Assembly: GCA_016933695.1 (NCBI GenBank)
Contig: JAFGAL010000015.1
Span: 1-64,000 of the forward strand
DNA: 64,000 nucleotides
From: Candidatus Zixiibacteriota bacterium
Lineage (GTDB): Bacteria > Zixibacteria > MSB-5A5 > GN15 > PGXB01
Direction of reading: 5' to 3'
Shown: positions 9,211 to 17,927 of the stretch, piece by piece
Position numbering within the stretch: the stretch's first letter is position 1
Layout: each line of letters begins with the position of its first letter
Notes under the pieces: generated by a model
The model's input: only the letters and a program-made list of their open reading frames with translations
Told to the model about the DNA's origin: nothing
Databases searched by the model: none
Made by a program: the position numbers and the translations under genes

Positions 9211-9702
9211 ATGAAATATATTTTTTGCCTGATACTTATCGCGGTATCGCTGGCAGCCATGCCCCACGATGCAAGGGCCGAGGGTGTCTTTTATGCCGGT
9301 ATGGGGATTGGTAAGATTTTGGCGCCTGAACATTTGCGCCATGATGCAGTTATTTGTTTGTGCATGGAGTGCGGTGCGGGGATCTCATCGTTGAATAGAT
9401 TTGAAATGGCTGCGCATTTTAAAGGTTTGATTTATAACCAAAATAAAAACATCTCCATACTGCTTGATAATAGATTTATGATTTCAGATAATAACAGGTC
9501 CGTCAACCCATACATGGTATTGTCTTTTGGAATCTCAAACATTCCGGAAAATGTTGGTTGGGAAAGCATTGTTCACTTTGGATTCGGTTTCGACACATTG
9601 ATCAGGAATAATACCGGTTCGTACTACGAGTTGAGAGTCTCAGCCGCCGAATCAAAATGCACCACCCTGGAGATCTGCGGCGGACTTAAAACGAAATTCT
9701 GA
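9211..9702 (+). CDS. Secreted cysteine-containing envelope protein, unknown function
   Basis: A 163-residue predicted exported protein with signal peptide MKYIFCLILIAVSLAAMPHDARA. The mature part has barrel-like strands (GVFYAGMGIGKIL, PYMVLSFGISNI, SIVHFGFGFDTLI, SYYELRVSAAE) and ends KTKF. Unlike its two neighbours it holds five cysteines after the signal peptide, three of them in a tight C-x-C-x2-C (residues CLCMEC) plus two near the C-terminus (SKCTTLEIC). AAGGAG lies 6 bases before the start. Local base composition is more AT-rich than the flanking metabolic genes. I do not recognise a family. Confidence 0.75.
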   Translation: MKYIFCLILIAVSLAAMPHDARAEGVFYAGMGIGKILAPEHLRHDAVICLCMECGAGISSLNRFEMAAHFKGLIYNQNKNISILLDNRFMISDNNRSVNPYMVLSFGISNIPENVGWESIVHFGFGFDTLIRNNTGSYYELRVSAAESKCTTLEICGGLKTKF

Positions 9703-9707
9703 ATTTC

Positions 9708-9729
9708 CCACCTGTCGCATTGCAGGTGG
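9708..9729. terminator. Weak bidirectional hairpin between convergent genes
   Basis: Seven-bp stem CCACCTG/CAGGTGG with an 8-base loop between the convergent secreted-protein gene and the carboxylase cluster. No clear T-run follows on either strand, so the terminator call is tentative. Confidence 0.35.
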
Positions 9730-9761
9730 CGCGAATGGTGCCGTCAATTCGGCAGTTGTTT

Positions 9762-10262
9762 CTATTCTTCCGCGATCTCCAGCTCAATAATCGGGGTGTC
9801 GGTATTGACCTGATCGCCGTTCTGAAAATTGATCTTTTTTACTTTGCCGTTGGCGGCGGAGTTCACCTGATTTTCCATTTTCATCGCTTCCACGATCACC
9901 AGCGGCTGTTTTTCCGCAATATCATCACCTTCTTTTACCAACAGCTTGACAATCTTCCCCGGCATGGGCGCGTATATTTTGTCTTTCTCCCCCACCATGC
10001 CGGCGTCGCCACCCGCCATGTCGCCGTCTTCCGACGGTATGGTCAACTCCAGCAACATGCCCTCGACATCGGCAAACACCTTGCCGTCGCGGACCATGCA
10101 ACAGACGGTATGTCTGACCCCGTTCAATTCCACCGTATATTTTCCGGAAGATAATGGTTTGACAATGTATTTGCGGTCGCCGATACTGACTTCGGCCCCG
10201 TTGCCGTTCGGTTCGACCGATGCATCGAGCGTGGTATCCTGATAGAGTAATTGCTGTATCAT
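9762..10262 (-). CDS. Biotin carboxyl carrier subunit of acyl-CoA carboxylase (C-terminal part of an MCC-alpha-type protein)
   Basis: A 166-residue protein whose C-terminal 75 residues form a biotinyl domain with the biotinylated Lys128 in VEAMKMEN, preceded by IYAPMPGKIVKLLV. The N-terminal half (EVSIGDRKYIVKPLSSGKYTVELNG and on) resembles the beta-rich BT/linker region that precedes the carrier domain in methylcrotonyl- and propionyl-CoA carboxylase alpha subunits. Its start overlaps the stop of the biotin carboxylase gene by 4 bases (ATGA), giving translational coupling. Sizes add up to about 670 residues, the length of a single-chain MCC alpha subunit. It is the last gene of the leucine/HMG-CoA cluster. 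Confidence 0.9.
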   Translation of the reverse strand: MIQQLLYQDTTLDASVEPNGNGAEVSIGDRKYIVKPLSSGKYTVELNGVRHTVCCMVRDGKVFADVEGMLLELTIPSEDGDMAGGDAGMVGEKDKIYAPMPGKIVKLLVKEGDDIAEKQPLVIVEAMKMENQVNSAANGKVKKINFQNGDQVNTDTPIIELEIAEE

Positions 10263-11773
10263 TTCGTTATCCTCATACCGATTTCCCAGGCGCCGATGGT
10301 CTGCCAGGGTGATGGTGTCGTGGCCTTGATTGCCGTCATGTTCGGTTTGGCGCTTTTCATCATCGCCAGCGCCGCGGCCGCCGCGGCCGTCTCAACCGCC
10401 GGGATGACATCAACCTCACGATCCTGCATGTGTGTCGGGATAAAATCGGTATAGGTCCGTCCCGCCTTGAATTCCGGATGCGCCAGGACGTCCATCATGA
10501 ATTTGCGCGAGGTTTTGATACCGAGAATATGGTAATCGCCAAGCGCCGCGATCATCTTGGCAATGGCCAGATCGCGGGTGGGGGCATGCACGATCAGCTT
10601 GGCCAGAATGGGATCGTACTCCACCCCGACTTTCGTGCCGCCGGTCACGCCGCTGTCGACCCGGATACCCGGTCCGACCGGTTCTTCATAGTACAGGATA
10701 TTCCCCGATGACGGGAAGAAATTGTTCTCGGCGTCTTCGGCATAAACGCGGCATTCGATGGCGTGTCCGCGCTGTGACGCACGGAACAGGTACTCCGACA
10801 TCTTCTCCCCTGCCGCGATGCGTATCTGTTCCACCACCAGATCGGATCCGGTGGTCATTTCCGTCACCGGATGTTCGACCTGAATACGGGTGTTCATTTC
10901 CAGAAAATAAAAACCGCCGTTCTTATCGACCAGAAATTCAACCGTCCCGGCATTGCGATACCCGGCTGTCTCGGCGGCGCGCACCGCGGCCTGCCCCATT
11001 TGCGCCCGGAGCGCGGGCGTCAGCGCCATCGACGGGGACTCTTCGATTATCTTCTGATGCCGCCGTTGTATCGAGCATTCCCGTTCGAACAGGTGAATCG
11101 TATTGCCGTGATTGTCGGCCATCACCTGAAATTCGATATGCCGGGGATTTTCGAGGTATTTTTCCAGATAGACGGTATCATCGCCGAACGCGTTTTTAGC
11201 CTCGCGCATCGCCGCTTCGACCGACGCCTGAAGTTCCTCCGGTTCATGCACCACCCGCATTCCCTTGCCGCCGCCCCCAGCCGCGGCCTTGATCAGCACC
11301 GGATACCCGGCTTCGTGCGCGGCTTCCTCGAACGTGCGCAGATCGGCCCCCGCGCCTTTCATGCCGGGAATAACCGGCACCCCGGCGCCCGACATCTTGA
11401 TTCGCGCCTCGACCTTGTTGCCCATCAGCCGCATGGCCTTTGCCGACGGTCCGATGAACGTTATTCCGGCTTCTTCGCACCTTTCCGGGAACAGCGGATT
11501 CTCGGCCAGAAAGCCATAGCCGGGATGGATGGCATCGCAATGGAAGCTTTTCGCCGCCGCGATGATTTTATCCAGCGCCAGGTACGATTCCAGCGGCGGC
11601 GGCGGGCCGATCTCAATCGCTTCATCGGCCATCCGCACGTGCACCGCATCGGCATCGGCAGTGGAATAAATCGCCAGGGTCGGGATCTTGAGTAAACGGC
11701 AGGCATTGATAATGCGTACCGCGATTTCGCCCCGATTGGCGACCAGTATTTTCTTGAACAATGTATCCGACAT
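10259..11773 (-). CDS. Biotin carboxylase subunit of acyl-CoA (methylcrotonyl-CoA) carboxylase
   Basis: ATP-grasp biotin carboxylase of 504 residues that carboxylates the biotin of the partner carrier. It starts KKILVANRGEIAVRI, has the ATP-binding glycine loop KAAAGGGGKGMR, the FLEMNTRIQVEHPVTEM active-site segment and the RVYAEDAENNFFPSSG segment. After the carboxylase domain the chain runs about 50 residues further, through an Ala-rich stretch, and ends SPWQTIGAWEIGMRITK. That resembles the beginning of the BT domain of single-chain alpha subunits. The ATG at 11773 overlaps the hydratase stop by one base (TGATG); an in-frame TTG one codon earlier is less likely. The carrier gene overlaps its end by 4 bases. 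Confidence 0.93.
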   Translation of the reverse strand: MSDTLFKKILVANRGEIAVRIINACRLLKIPTLAIYSTADADAVHVRMADEAIEIGPPPPLESYLALDKIIAAAKSFHCDAIHPGYGFLAENPLFPERCEEAGITFIGPSAKAMRLMGNKVEARIKMSGAGVPVIPGMKGAGADLRTFEEAAHEAGYPVLIKAAAGGGGKGMRVVHEPEELQASVEAAMREAKNAFGDDTVYLEKYLENPRHIEFQVMADNHGNTIHLFERECSIQRRHQKIIEESPSMALTPALRAQMGQAAVRAAETAGYRNAGTVEFLVDKNGGFYFLEMNTRIQVEHPVTEMTTGSDLVVEQIRIAAGEKMSEYLFRASQRGHAIECRVYAEDAENNFFPSSGNILYYEEPVGPGIRVDSGVTGGTKVGVEYDPILAKLIVHAPTRDLAIAKMIAALGDYHILGIKTSRKFMMDVLAHPEFKAGRTYTDFIPTHMQDREVDVIPAVETAAAAAALAMMKSAKPNMTAIKATTPSPWQTIGAWEIGMRITK

Positions 11774-12558
11774 CAATCTTCAACCCACTTCGGTTTACGT
11801 TTTTGCAAAAAGGCGTTCATGCCTTCCTGTCCCTCATCGGAAATGCGCAGTTTCGCGATCATCTCCGCCGTGAACGGTTTGTACTCATCTTCGGCCATGT
11901 TCGGCACCGACGACACCAGCTCTTTCGCCACCCCGACCGCTTCCGGCCCCGATGACTTGATCATGTTCAACAGGGCATCGACCGCATCGTCAAGCTCCGC
12001 ATCGGCTACACACTGGTTGACCAGCCCGACCGCAAATGCTTTTCTGCCGTTCATGCGTTCGCCGGTAATAAAAAACTCGCGGGCCTTTCCCTCGCCGATT
12101 TTCTTCACGACATACGGCCCGATACACGCCGGCACCAGACCGATCTTGACTTCGGAAAACGAGAATTTCGCATTCTCGGCGGCAATGGCCACGTCGCACA
12201 CCGCCACGAACCCGACTCCCCCGCCGATCGCGGCCCCGTTGATCCGTCCGATCACCGGACAGCGGAAATGATAGATTTTCGCAAACAAATCCGCCAGCGC
12301 GTTGGATTCTTTCAGATTCTCTTCGAACGACTGCGTGATCACGCGTTTCATCCAGTTCAAATCCGCCCCGGCACAAAACGATTTCCCCTCGCCGGTCAGG
12401 ACCACTGCGCGCAGGTTCTTGTCCTTGTCCAATTCGGTGAACAATTCGGTCATCTCGTAAATGACCGTATCATTGAACGCATTATGCACGTCCGGACGAC
12501 AGAACTGCACATACGCCACGTTGTCGGTAATCTTGCAGGACAGTGTTTGATAACTCAT
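11773..12558 (-). CDS. liuC: Methylglutaconyl-CoA hydratase (enoyl-CoA hydratase family)
   Basis: Crotonase-fold enzyme of 261 residues converting 3-methylglutaconyl-CoA and HMG-CoA. Visible marks are FCAGADLNWMKR (oxyanion-hole stretch), GRINGAAIGGGVGFVAVCDVAIA, FSFSEVKIGLVPACIGPYV and GLVNQC; the NWM and VPACIGPYVV parts are typical of LiuC/AUH-type hydratases rather than crotonase. The start at 12558 (MSYQTLSCK) has AGGGG 6 bases upstream and lies 8 bases after the carboxylase beta stop. The frame is open further upstream, inside the beta-subunit gene, but that part has no crotonase homology. The context (both MCC subunits and HMG-CoA synthase) strongly supports the leucine-pathway assignment. 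Confidence 0.92.
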   Translation of the reverse strand: MSYQTLSCKITDNVAYVQFCRPDVHNAFNDTVIYEMTELFTELDKDKNLRAVVLTGEGKSFCAGADLNWMKRVITQSFEENLKESNALADLFAKIYHFRCPVIGRINGAAIGGGVGFVAVCDVAIAAENAKFSFSEVKIGLVPACIGPYVVKKIGEGKAREFFITGERMNGRKAFAVGLVNQCVADAELDDAVDALLNMIKSSGPEAVGVAKELVSSVPNMAEDEYKPFTAEMIAKLRISDEGQEGMNAFLQKRKPKWVED

Positions 12559-12566
12559 ACCATCCC

Positions 12567-14174
12567 CTACATCCTGAACACACCGTACTGCTGATCGGGA
12601 ATCGGCGCATTGAGCGACATCGAAATCCCCAGCGCAATCGCCTCGCGGGTGTCGGTCATGCCGATCACGCCGTCGTCCCACAGCCGTGCCGTCGAATAGT
12701 ACGGCGTCGCTTCGGACTCGTATTTTTCGATAATCGGCTTGCGGATTTCCTCGACCTCTTCCGGCGTCAGCTTCTTGCCTTCGCGTTCCAACTGCTTGAT
12801 CTTGACCGTTGCCAGCACGTCCGCGGCCTGCTCGCCACCCATGACACAGATACGCGAGTTCGGCCACATCCACAGCAGACGCGGGAAATACCCACGCCCG
12901 CACATGGCGTAGTTTCCGGCGCCGAACGAACCGCCCACGATCACCGTGAATTTCGGCACCTGGGCGTTGGCCACCGCGTGCACCAGCTTGGCACCGTCGC
13001 GGGCGATACCGCCCGCTTCGTACTGCCGTCCCACGATAAAGCCGGTAATGTTCTGCAAAAACAACAGCGGGATTTTGCGGATCGTGCACAGCTCGATAAA
13101 ATGCGCGCCCTTCAGCGACGATTCCGAGAACAGCACACCGTTGTTGGCGAGGATTCCCACCGGGTAGCCCATGATCCGCGCGAATCCGCAGACCAGGGTA
13201 ATCCCGTACAATTCCTTGAATTCATGGAATTTCGACCCGTCGACCAACCGCGCGATCAACTCGCGAATATCGTACTGCTTGCGGTAATCGTACGGCACCA
13301 CCCCGTGCAGTTCATCGGGATCATAGTACGGGTCTTCCGGCTCCGCCATATCGAGTTCGGTTTTCGGTTTGGAATTGATATTCTCGATAATATTCCGCGC
13401 AATCGCCAGCGCATGCTGATCGTTTTGCGCGTAATGGTCAGAGACGCCCGACGTCCGGCAGTGCACATCCGCTCCGCCCAGGTCCTCCGCCGAGACCACC
13501 TCGCCGGTCGCGGCTTTCACCAGCGGCGGTCCGCCGATAAAAATGGTTCCCTGCTTGCGCACGATGACGGTTTCATCCGACATGGCGGGCAAATACGCCC
13601 CGCCGGCAGTGCAGGAACCGAGGACCAGCGATATTTGCGGGATGCCCTTCGCCGACATCCGCGCCTGATTATAAAAGATTCTTCCGAAATGATCCTTGTC
13701 CGGAAAAACACCGGACTGCAGCGGCAGATAAATACCCCCGGAGTCGACCAGATAGATACACGGCAGATTATTCTCTTCGGCAATCGCCTGCGCGCGGGCA
13801 TGCTTGAGAATGGTCATCGGATAGTACGTTCCGCCTTTGACGGTCGCATCGTTGGCAACCACCATCACTTCCTTGCCGTGCACCACTCCGATCCCGGTAA
13901 TCAATCCCGAGGCGGGTGCGTCGTTATCGTACATATCGTACGATGCCAGCGATGACAGTTCCAGAAACGGCGTATTCTTGTCAAAGAGGCGGCTGACCCG
14001 CTCGCGCGTCAGAAGTTTCCCGCGATCGAGATGCACCTTGCGGGCGCGTTCCGTCCCGCCTTCTTTGATCTTATCCAGTCGTTCCTTGAGGATCAGGTGT
14101 TCTTCTTTATTACGCCTGTAGTTTTCTTTGAAAACATCGGAAGAGGGGCTGATCTTGGATTCGATTCTAAACAT
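12567..14174 (-). CDS. liuB: Methylcrotonyl-CoA carboxylase beta (carboxyltransferase) subunit
   Basis: Carboxyltransferase moving CO2 from biotin to 3-methylcrotonyl-CoA in leucine breakdown. The 535-residue length equals typical MCC beta. Marks include [20 protein letters not shown] (followed by [18 protein letters not shown]), [39 protein letters not shown], and the C-terminal [11 protein letters not shown], which together distinguish MCC beta from propionyl-CoA carboxylase. It follows the DUF35 gene after a 76-base gap with its own ribosome site (GGTGGG). The shorter MmdA-type carboxyltransferase at 34.8 kb is a separate paralogue with a different substrate. Confidence 0.95.
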   Translation of the reverse strand: MFRIESKISPSSDVFKENYRRNKEEHLILKERLDKIKEGGTERARKVHLDRGKLLTRERVSRLFDKNTPFLELSSLASYDMYDNDAPASGLITGIGVVHGKEVMVVANDATVKGGTYYPMTILKHARAQAIAEENNLPCIYLVDSGGIYLPLQSGVFPDKDHFGRIFYNQARMSAKGIPQISLVLGSCTAGGAYLPAMSDETVIVRKQGTIFIGGPPLVKAATGEVVSAEDLGGADVHCRTSGVSDHYAQNDQHALAIARNIIENINSKPKTELDMAEPEDPYYDPDELHGVVPYDYRKQYDIRELIARLVDGSKFHEFKELYGITLVCGFARIMGYPVGILANNGVLFSESSLKGAHFIELCTIRKIPLLFLQNITGFIVGRQYEAGGIARDGAKLVHAVANAQVPKFTVIVGGSFGAGNYAMCGRGYFPRLLWMWPNSRICVMGGEQAADVLATVKIKQLEREGKKLTPEEVEEIRKPIIEKYESEATPYYSTARLWDDGVIGMTDTREAIALGISMSLNAPIPDQQYGVFRM

Positions 14175-14250
14175 TTATTCCCACCCCTGAAAACAGGATA
14201 GACAAAATTATACGGGACCGTAATAATCCGGCCCCGATGTACTTATCGAT

Positions 14251-14646
14251 TTAATACCACTTGGGCACGAATTTGTACCCGTAGCTGAGGACACCGTGAC
14301 TCCCGTGGGTTTGCACCCGACGGAACTCAATCACCACTTCCATCCCGACCTTGATCTTCTCCACTTCGCAGTCCGCGATCTGCGCCATGAGCTTGACCCC
14401 GTTCGTCAACTCGGCAATCCCGACCGCGTACGGTGCCTCGTCGGTGAACTGCGACGGTGCCACGCGGATAACCGTATACGTGAGAATCTTTCCCGTATCC
14501 GGCAGAGTGATCGTCTCAAACTCCCGGGCGCCGCATTCCGGACAAATCAGTCGTGGCGGAAACGCGATGTATCCGCACGTGGTGCACTTGCCGGCTTCAA
14601 GGCGATAGCGCTGGGCTTTCTCTCTCCAGATTCGTGATGGAAACAT
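14251..14646 (-). CDS. Zn-ribbon OB-fold protein (DUF35) partnering thiolase/HMG-CoA synthase
   Basis: A 131-residue protein with N-terminal zinc-ribbon cysteines Cys21, Cys24, Cys35 and Cys38 (CTTC...CPEC) followed by an OB-fold (GKILTYTVIRVAP to EVVIEFRRVQ). In archaea this protein bridges acetoacetyl-CoA thiolase and HMG-CoA synthase in a complex with a shared CoA-binding site. The identical gene neighbourhood here (HMG-CoA synthase, thiolase, DUF35 in order) makes the same role very likely. Its ATG overlaps the thiolase stop by one base (TGATG), consistent with stoichiometric coupled translation. Confidence 0.9.
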   Translation of the reverse strand: MFPSRIWREKAQRYRLEAGKCTTCGYIAFPPRLICPECGAREFETITLPDTGKILTYTVIRVAPSQFTDEAPYAVGIAELTNGVKLMAQIADCEVEKIKVGMEVVIEFRRVQTHGSHGVLSYGYKFVPKWY

Positions 14647-15815
14647 CAGGCCACCTCCAGGATATGTACCAGGGTCGATCCGCCGGATCCACCCATGTTT
14701 TGCATTAAAGCCGTCTTGGGATTGTTCTTCAACTGACGACCGTTTTCAGCTTCGCCGCGCAATTGCTTGACGACTTCGACCGCCTGGCCGATACCCGTGG
14801 CGCCCACCGGGTGCCCTTTCGATTTCAGGCCGCCGGAGGTGTTGATCGGGAACGATCCCTCCAGTCCGGTTTCGCCCTTCTGTGCCGCGACACCGCCCTT
14901 CCCCGGCGCGAACACGCCGAGCGATTCGGAGACGATGATTTCGGCAATCGTGAAGCAATCGTGCACTTCCGCGAAATCGATATCCTTGATGGTTTTGCCG
15001 GCCATATCGAACGCCCGCTTCGCCGCCATCCTGGTCGCATCCAGCGTGGTCAGGTCTTTGCGTGAATGCAGAGCGATCGTATCGGTGGCATGCCCGGACC
15101 CGATGATCTTGATAATCGGCTTGCCGAGTTTCCTGGCGATATCGACCGTGGTCAGGATCACCGCCGCCGCGCCGTCGGTAATCGGCGAGCAGTCCAGAAT
15201 CCTGAGCGGCGACGCCACCATCACCGAATTGTTGACTTCCTCGATACTGATCTTGAAGGGATACTGCGCGTTGGGGTTCATCGAACCGTTGTGATGGTTC
15301 TTGACCGCCACCGACGACAGCATGTCGCGCGTGGTGCCGTATTTTTCCATGTGCGCCACCGCCATCAGGGCGTACAGCCCCGGGAAGGTTGCGCCGTGGA
15401 ACACTTCGTATTCCTGATCCGCCGCGGTCGCCAGCGCGTAGGTCGCACCGTCGCCCGAGACGTCCGTCATTTTCTCCACACCGCCGGCCAGTACGATATC
15501 GGACATGCCCGACGCCACTTCGATATAGGCGGTGCGAAACGCCAGCCCGCCCGAGGCACACGCGGATTCGACCCGCGATGCAGGAAGATTCTTGATTCCG
15601 AGATAATCGGCCATCATCGACGCCAGGTGCTCCTGCCCGACAAACAAGCCCCCGGTCATACAACCGATGGTCATCGAGTCCAGTGTATCCACTCCGGCAT
15701 CGTCGATCGCCATCAGGGCCGCCTCGACAAACAAATCGCGGAACGACTTGGTCCAGATCTCACCCCATTTATTCATCCCTATGCCGACTACTGCGACATC
15801 TCTCATCTGTGCCAC
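14646..15815 (-). CDS. Archaeal-type acetyl-CoA acetyltransferase (thiolase-like)
   Basis: A 389-residue member of the SCP-x/archaeal acetoacetyl-CoA thiolase branch. It opens [13 protein letters not shown], has the nucleophilic Cys86 in VESACASGG, the [10 protein letters not shown] segment with a catalytic His, and [14 protein letters not shown] near the C-terminus. It lacks the CxGGGQG end of classical thiolases such as the one at 6.0-7.2 kb. It starts 3 bases after the HMG-CoA synthase stop and ends in a one-base overlap with the DUF35 gene. In the archaeal complex this enzyme forms acetoacetyl-CoA and hands it to HMG-CoA synthase. Confidence 0.92.
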   Translation of the reverse strand: MAQMRDVAVVGIGMNKWGEIWTKSFRDLFVEAALMAIDDAGVDTLDSMTIGCMTGGLFVGQEHLASMMADYLGIKNLPASRVESACASGGLAFRTAYIEVASGMSDIVLAGGVEKMTDVSGDGATYALATAADQEYEVFHGATFPGLYALMAVAHMEKYGTTRDMLSSVAVKNHHNGSMNPNAQYPFKISIEEVNNSVMVASPLRILDCSPITDGAAAVILTTVDIARKLGKPIIKIIGSGHATDTIALHSRKDLTTLDATRMAAKRAFDMAGKTIKDIDFAEVHDCFTIAEIIVSESLGVFAPGKGGVAAQKGETGLEGSFPINTSGGLKSKGHPVGATGIGQAVEVVKQLRGEAENGRQLKNNPKTALMQNMGGSGGSTLVHILEVA

Positions 15816-15818
15816 CTC

Positions 15819-16868
15819 CTAATTGTTCTTCAGGATTTTGTGACGGAACTTGGCATAGGTTCCATAGTCCACAAAGGTCAGGTTTTCATCAAGCAGTTTC
15901 GCCGTGCGCACGGCCTTGTCGCGAACCTCGTCGATACGGTCGGTCACTTTCCAGACAAACGCATCCGATCCGGCCCCGGAGCCGTACGACACCATCAGGA
16001 TCATGTCGCCCGGTTTGGCGACGTCGAGGGTCGCGGTCAAACCGATCGGTGACGCGCCCGAATAGGTGTTGCCCAGACGCGGCGACAGCCACCCCGGCTC
16101 GATCTGTTCCTTGGTGAATCCGAGCATCTTGGCCACCCGAAGCGGGAATTTGCCGTTCGGCTGGTGGAACACCGCCCACTTGAAATCCTGCGGTTTCATC
16201 CCGGACATTTCCAGAATACCGTTGGCCGCTCCCATGGTCGTGCGGAAATACGCCGGCTCGCCCGTGAACCGTCCCCCATGCTGGGGATAATGTTCGTATT
16301 CGCGACGCCAGAAATCCGGCGTGTCGGTCGTGAACGAATAGGTATGCACCGCTTCCGCAATCAGGTTGTCACTGCCCATGATGAAGGCCGCCGCACCCGC
16401 CGCGGTGGAATATTCCAGCGCATCGCCCGGCGCACCCTGCGACGTGTCGCCGCCGATCGCCAGACCGTATTTAATATACCCCGACTTGACCAGCCCGAGA
16501 CAGACAAACATCGCCTCCGAACCGGCCTTGCAGGCAAACTCGAAATCCGCGACATGAAGCGACGGACACGCGCCGAGCGCATCCGCAACCACTGTCCCGG
16601 ACGGTTTGACCGCATAGGGATGGGATTCCGAACCGATATACACCGCCCCGATATCGGCGGGATTGACATTCCCCGCACGTTTCAGGGCGTTTTTGGCCGC
16701 CTCAACCGAAAGCGTGATCGTGTCAACATCCGGCGGCGGGACCGATTTCTGAGTCAGCATCAATCCTTTTTTGTAGCTGGGCGCATCCGCACCCCAGACC
16801 TTGGCGATCTCCTCGACCTTGATCCGGTGGCGGGGTATATGCGCGCCATACCCGACGATTCCTACCAT
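15819..16868 (-). CDS. Hydroxymethylglutaryl-CoA synthase, archaeal type
   Basis: Condenses acetyl-CoA with acetoacetyl-CoA to HMG-CoA. The 349-residue protein (archaeal HMGCS length) begins [16 protein letters not shown], and has the expected catalytic set: Glu81 in [11 protein letters not shown], the acylated Cys113 in [10 protein letters not shown], and His235 in [10 protein letters not shown]. The ATG at 16868 has GAGGTG 6 bases upstream; an in-frame TTG 30 bases earlier is rejected. It heads the minus-strand cluster ending with the biotin carrier. No HMG-CoA reductase or HMG-CoA lyase gene is present in the window. The product may serve leucine breakdown run in reverse, isovaleryl-CoA synthesis, or a mevalonate pathway encoded elsewhere. 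Confidence 0.94.
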   Translation of the reverse strand: MVGIVGYGAHIPRHRIKVEEIAKVWGADAPSYKKGLMLTQKSVPPPDVDTITLSVEAAKNALKRAGNVNPADIGAVYIGSESHPYAVKPSGTVVADALGACPSLHVADFEFACKAGSEAMFVCLGLVKSGYIKYGLAIGGDTSQGAPGDALEYSTAAGAAAFIMGSDNLIAEAVHTYSFTTDTPDFWRREYEHYPQHGGRFTGEPAYFRTTMGAANGILEMSGMKPQDFKWAVFHQPNGKFPLRVAKMLGFTKEQIEPGWLSPRLGNTYSGASPIGLTATLDVAKPGDMILMVSYGSGAGSDAFVWKVTDRIDEVRDKAVRTAKLLDENLTFVDYGTYAKFRHKILKNN

Positions 16869-17038
16869 AGGGAGCACCTCGTTTGTAAATCTATTCAAGC
16901 CATGTTGTCAGCACTGATAGTCGATCCGCTAAGAAAACCAATATAACGCATTTGATACGGCTTTGGCAAGCCCATTTTGCACGCGTTCTGCGGCCGGATA
17001 TATATGTGAAATGGCCGCTGTTACAATTAAAATCCCCC

Positions 17039-17066
17039 TTGCCAGACATATCATTCCGTGTATAAT
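17039..17066 (+). promoter_or_regulatory. Sigma-70 promoter, nearly on top of the start codon
   Basis: TTGCCA (17039-17044), a 16-base spacer and a perfect TATAAT (17061-17066). The expected transcription start, about 17073, falls at the ATG of the next gene (17074), which has no ribosome site. It may give a leaderless mRNA. Confidence 0.6.
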
Positions 17067-17073
17067 ATACGAT

Positions 17074-17676
17074 ATGCAGAGAATGATTTTCATCATGGCG
17101 GGCGTGCTGATTTTCCTGTCGGGTACATTCGTATCGGCACAGGAACTCAACGGGCAATTGGAAATCCCGCGCACCTACGACCAACCGGTCGACACCAATG
17201 TCATCATTTTCGAGGGCGAGCAGTACATTTTCGCGATCGTGCCGCCTGCCGGATGGGTGACCGATCTGGACAACGCCGCGCACGACGGGTACACCGCCGC
17301 AATGTTCCCCGACAGCGCATCATATTTCCGGTCTCGACAGATTATTTATATCTGGATATTTCCGCTCGATTCGATGAGTTTCGAGCAGTTCGTTTCCGCC
17401 GATTCGGCATCGTACCTGGCGAGTATCAACGGATTGATATTCTCCGAACGCAAGATTGTGAGCGATAGCACGGAAAACGATATTGTCGTACTGGAAGCGT
17501 ACGATCCCGGCGGCAAGACCGATCTGGCGGCGCTGGCGTATATCGATGGCGAGGATGAAATCATCGTCCTGCAGTTAAGCATTTACGACCGGATGTATTA
17601 CGCCGACGCGCGCGCGAGTCTTAACGAAGTCCTTGCCAATTTCGCCATTCTTCCCCGCACTCCGAACGAAGAGTAG
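17074..17676 (+). CDS. Secreted protein of unknown function
   Basis: A 200-residue exported protein. From ATG 17074 it begins MQRMIFIMAGVLIFLSGTFVSAQ, a signal peptide with a likely cut after SAQ or VSA. The start at 17083 would lose the only positive charge, so 17074 is preferred; a frame extension upstream to 16963 is rejected because it crosses the promoter. The mature part (YIFAIVPPAGWVTDLDNAA, then AMFPDSASYF, IYIWIFPLDSMSFEQFVSAD, IVVLEAYDPGGKTDLAALAYID) resembles small secreted PsbP/DUF1795-like folds that hold PPAGW segments near the N-terminus. No catalytic motif is seen. It stands alone, divergent from the HMG-CoA cluster. Confidence 0.75.
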   Translation: MQRMIFIMAGVLIFLSGTFVSAQELNGQLEIPRTYDQPVDTNVIIFEGEQYIFAIVPPAGWVTDLDNAAHDGYTAAMFPDSASYFRSRQIIYIWIFPLDSMSFEQFVSADSASYLASINGLIFSERKIVSDSTENDIVVLEAYDPGGKTDLAALAYIDGEDEIIVLQLSIYDRMYYADARASLNEVLANFAILPRTPNEE

Positions 17677-17700
17677 ACATTTGCAATGAGATAAAGGTTG

Positions 17701-17893
17701 CAACCCACCGCCGGGACTTGTTGAAAAAGCCATTGCAAAATAAGCTCGAGATTTATCAATGCACAATCCCACAGCAGAGCTGTGGGTTACCCATTGAGAG
17801 TGAAATTCAATATGATCATTAGGCGCGGTTACTCGCAGTTTTACCGTGGGAATACAATCCCAAAAAATAACCCACCGAAAGCGGTGGGTTATT
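17701..17893. repeat. Cluster of REP-like CCCACCGC hairpins
   Basis: The gene-free stretch holds three related motifs: CAACCCACCGCCGGG at 17701, a perfect 8-bp hairpin CCCACAGC/GCTGTGGG at 17768-17786, and CCCACCG/CGGTGGG inside a 12-bp stem at 17866-17893. The same CCCACCGC core appears on the minus strand at 49505-49554 and 49843-49892. They look like short extragenic palindromes. Confidence 0.5.
17866..17893 (-). terminator. Bidirectional intrinsic terminator
   Basis: A 12-bp stem (AATAACCCACCG with CGGTGGGTTATT) and 4-base loop. On the minus strand it runs into TTATTTTTT past the gene at 17928; on the plus strand AATTTTCATTTT follows. It separates convergent genes. Confidence 0.8.
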
Positions 17894-17927
17894 AATTTTC
17901 ATTTTCTGCAGTGGGGAAACGTGCGGC

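Noticed and set aside
12559-13089. Upstream extension of the methylglutaconyl-CoA hydratase frame
   Set aside because: The extra 177 codons lie within the carboxylase beta gene in another frame, lack homology, and a ribosome site precedes the start at 12558.
12543-13955. Long plus-strand open frame of 470 codons opposite the carboxylase beta gene
   Set aside because: It is antisense to a gene with clear MCC beta homology. Its translation is Arg/His-rich with no domain, as expected from the complement of a GC-rich gene. Similar long antisense frames at 191-1231, 15066-16052 and 35572-36378 were rejected for the same reason.
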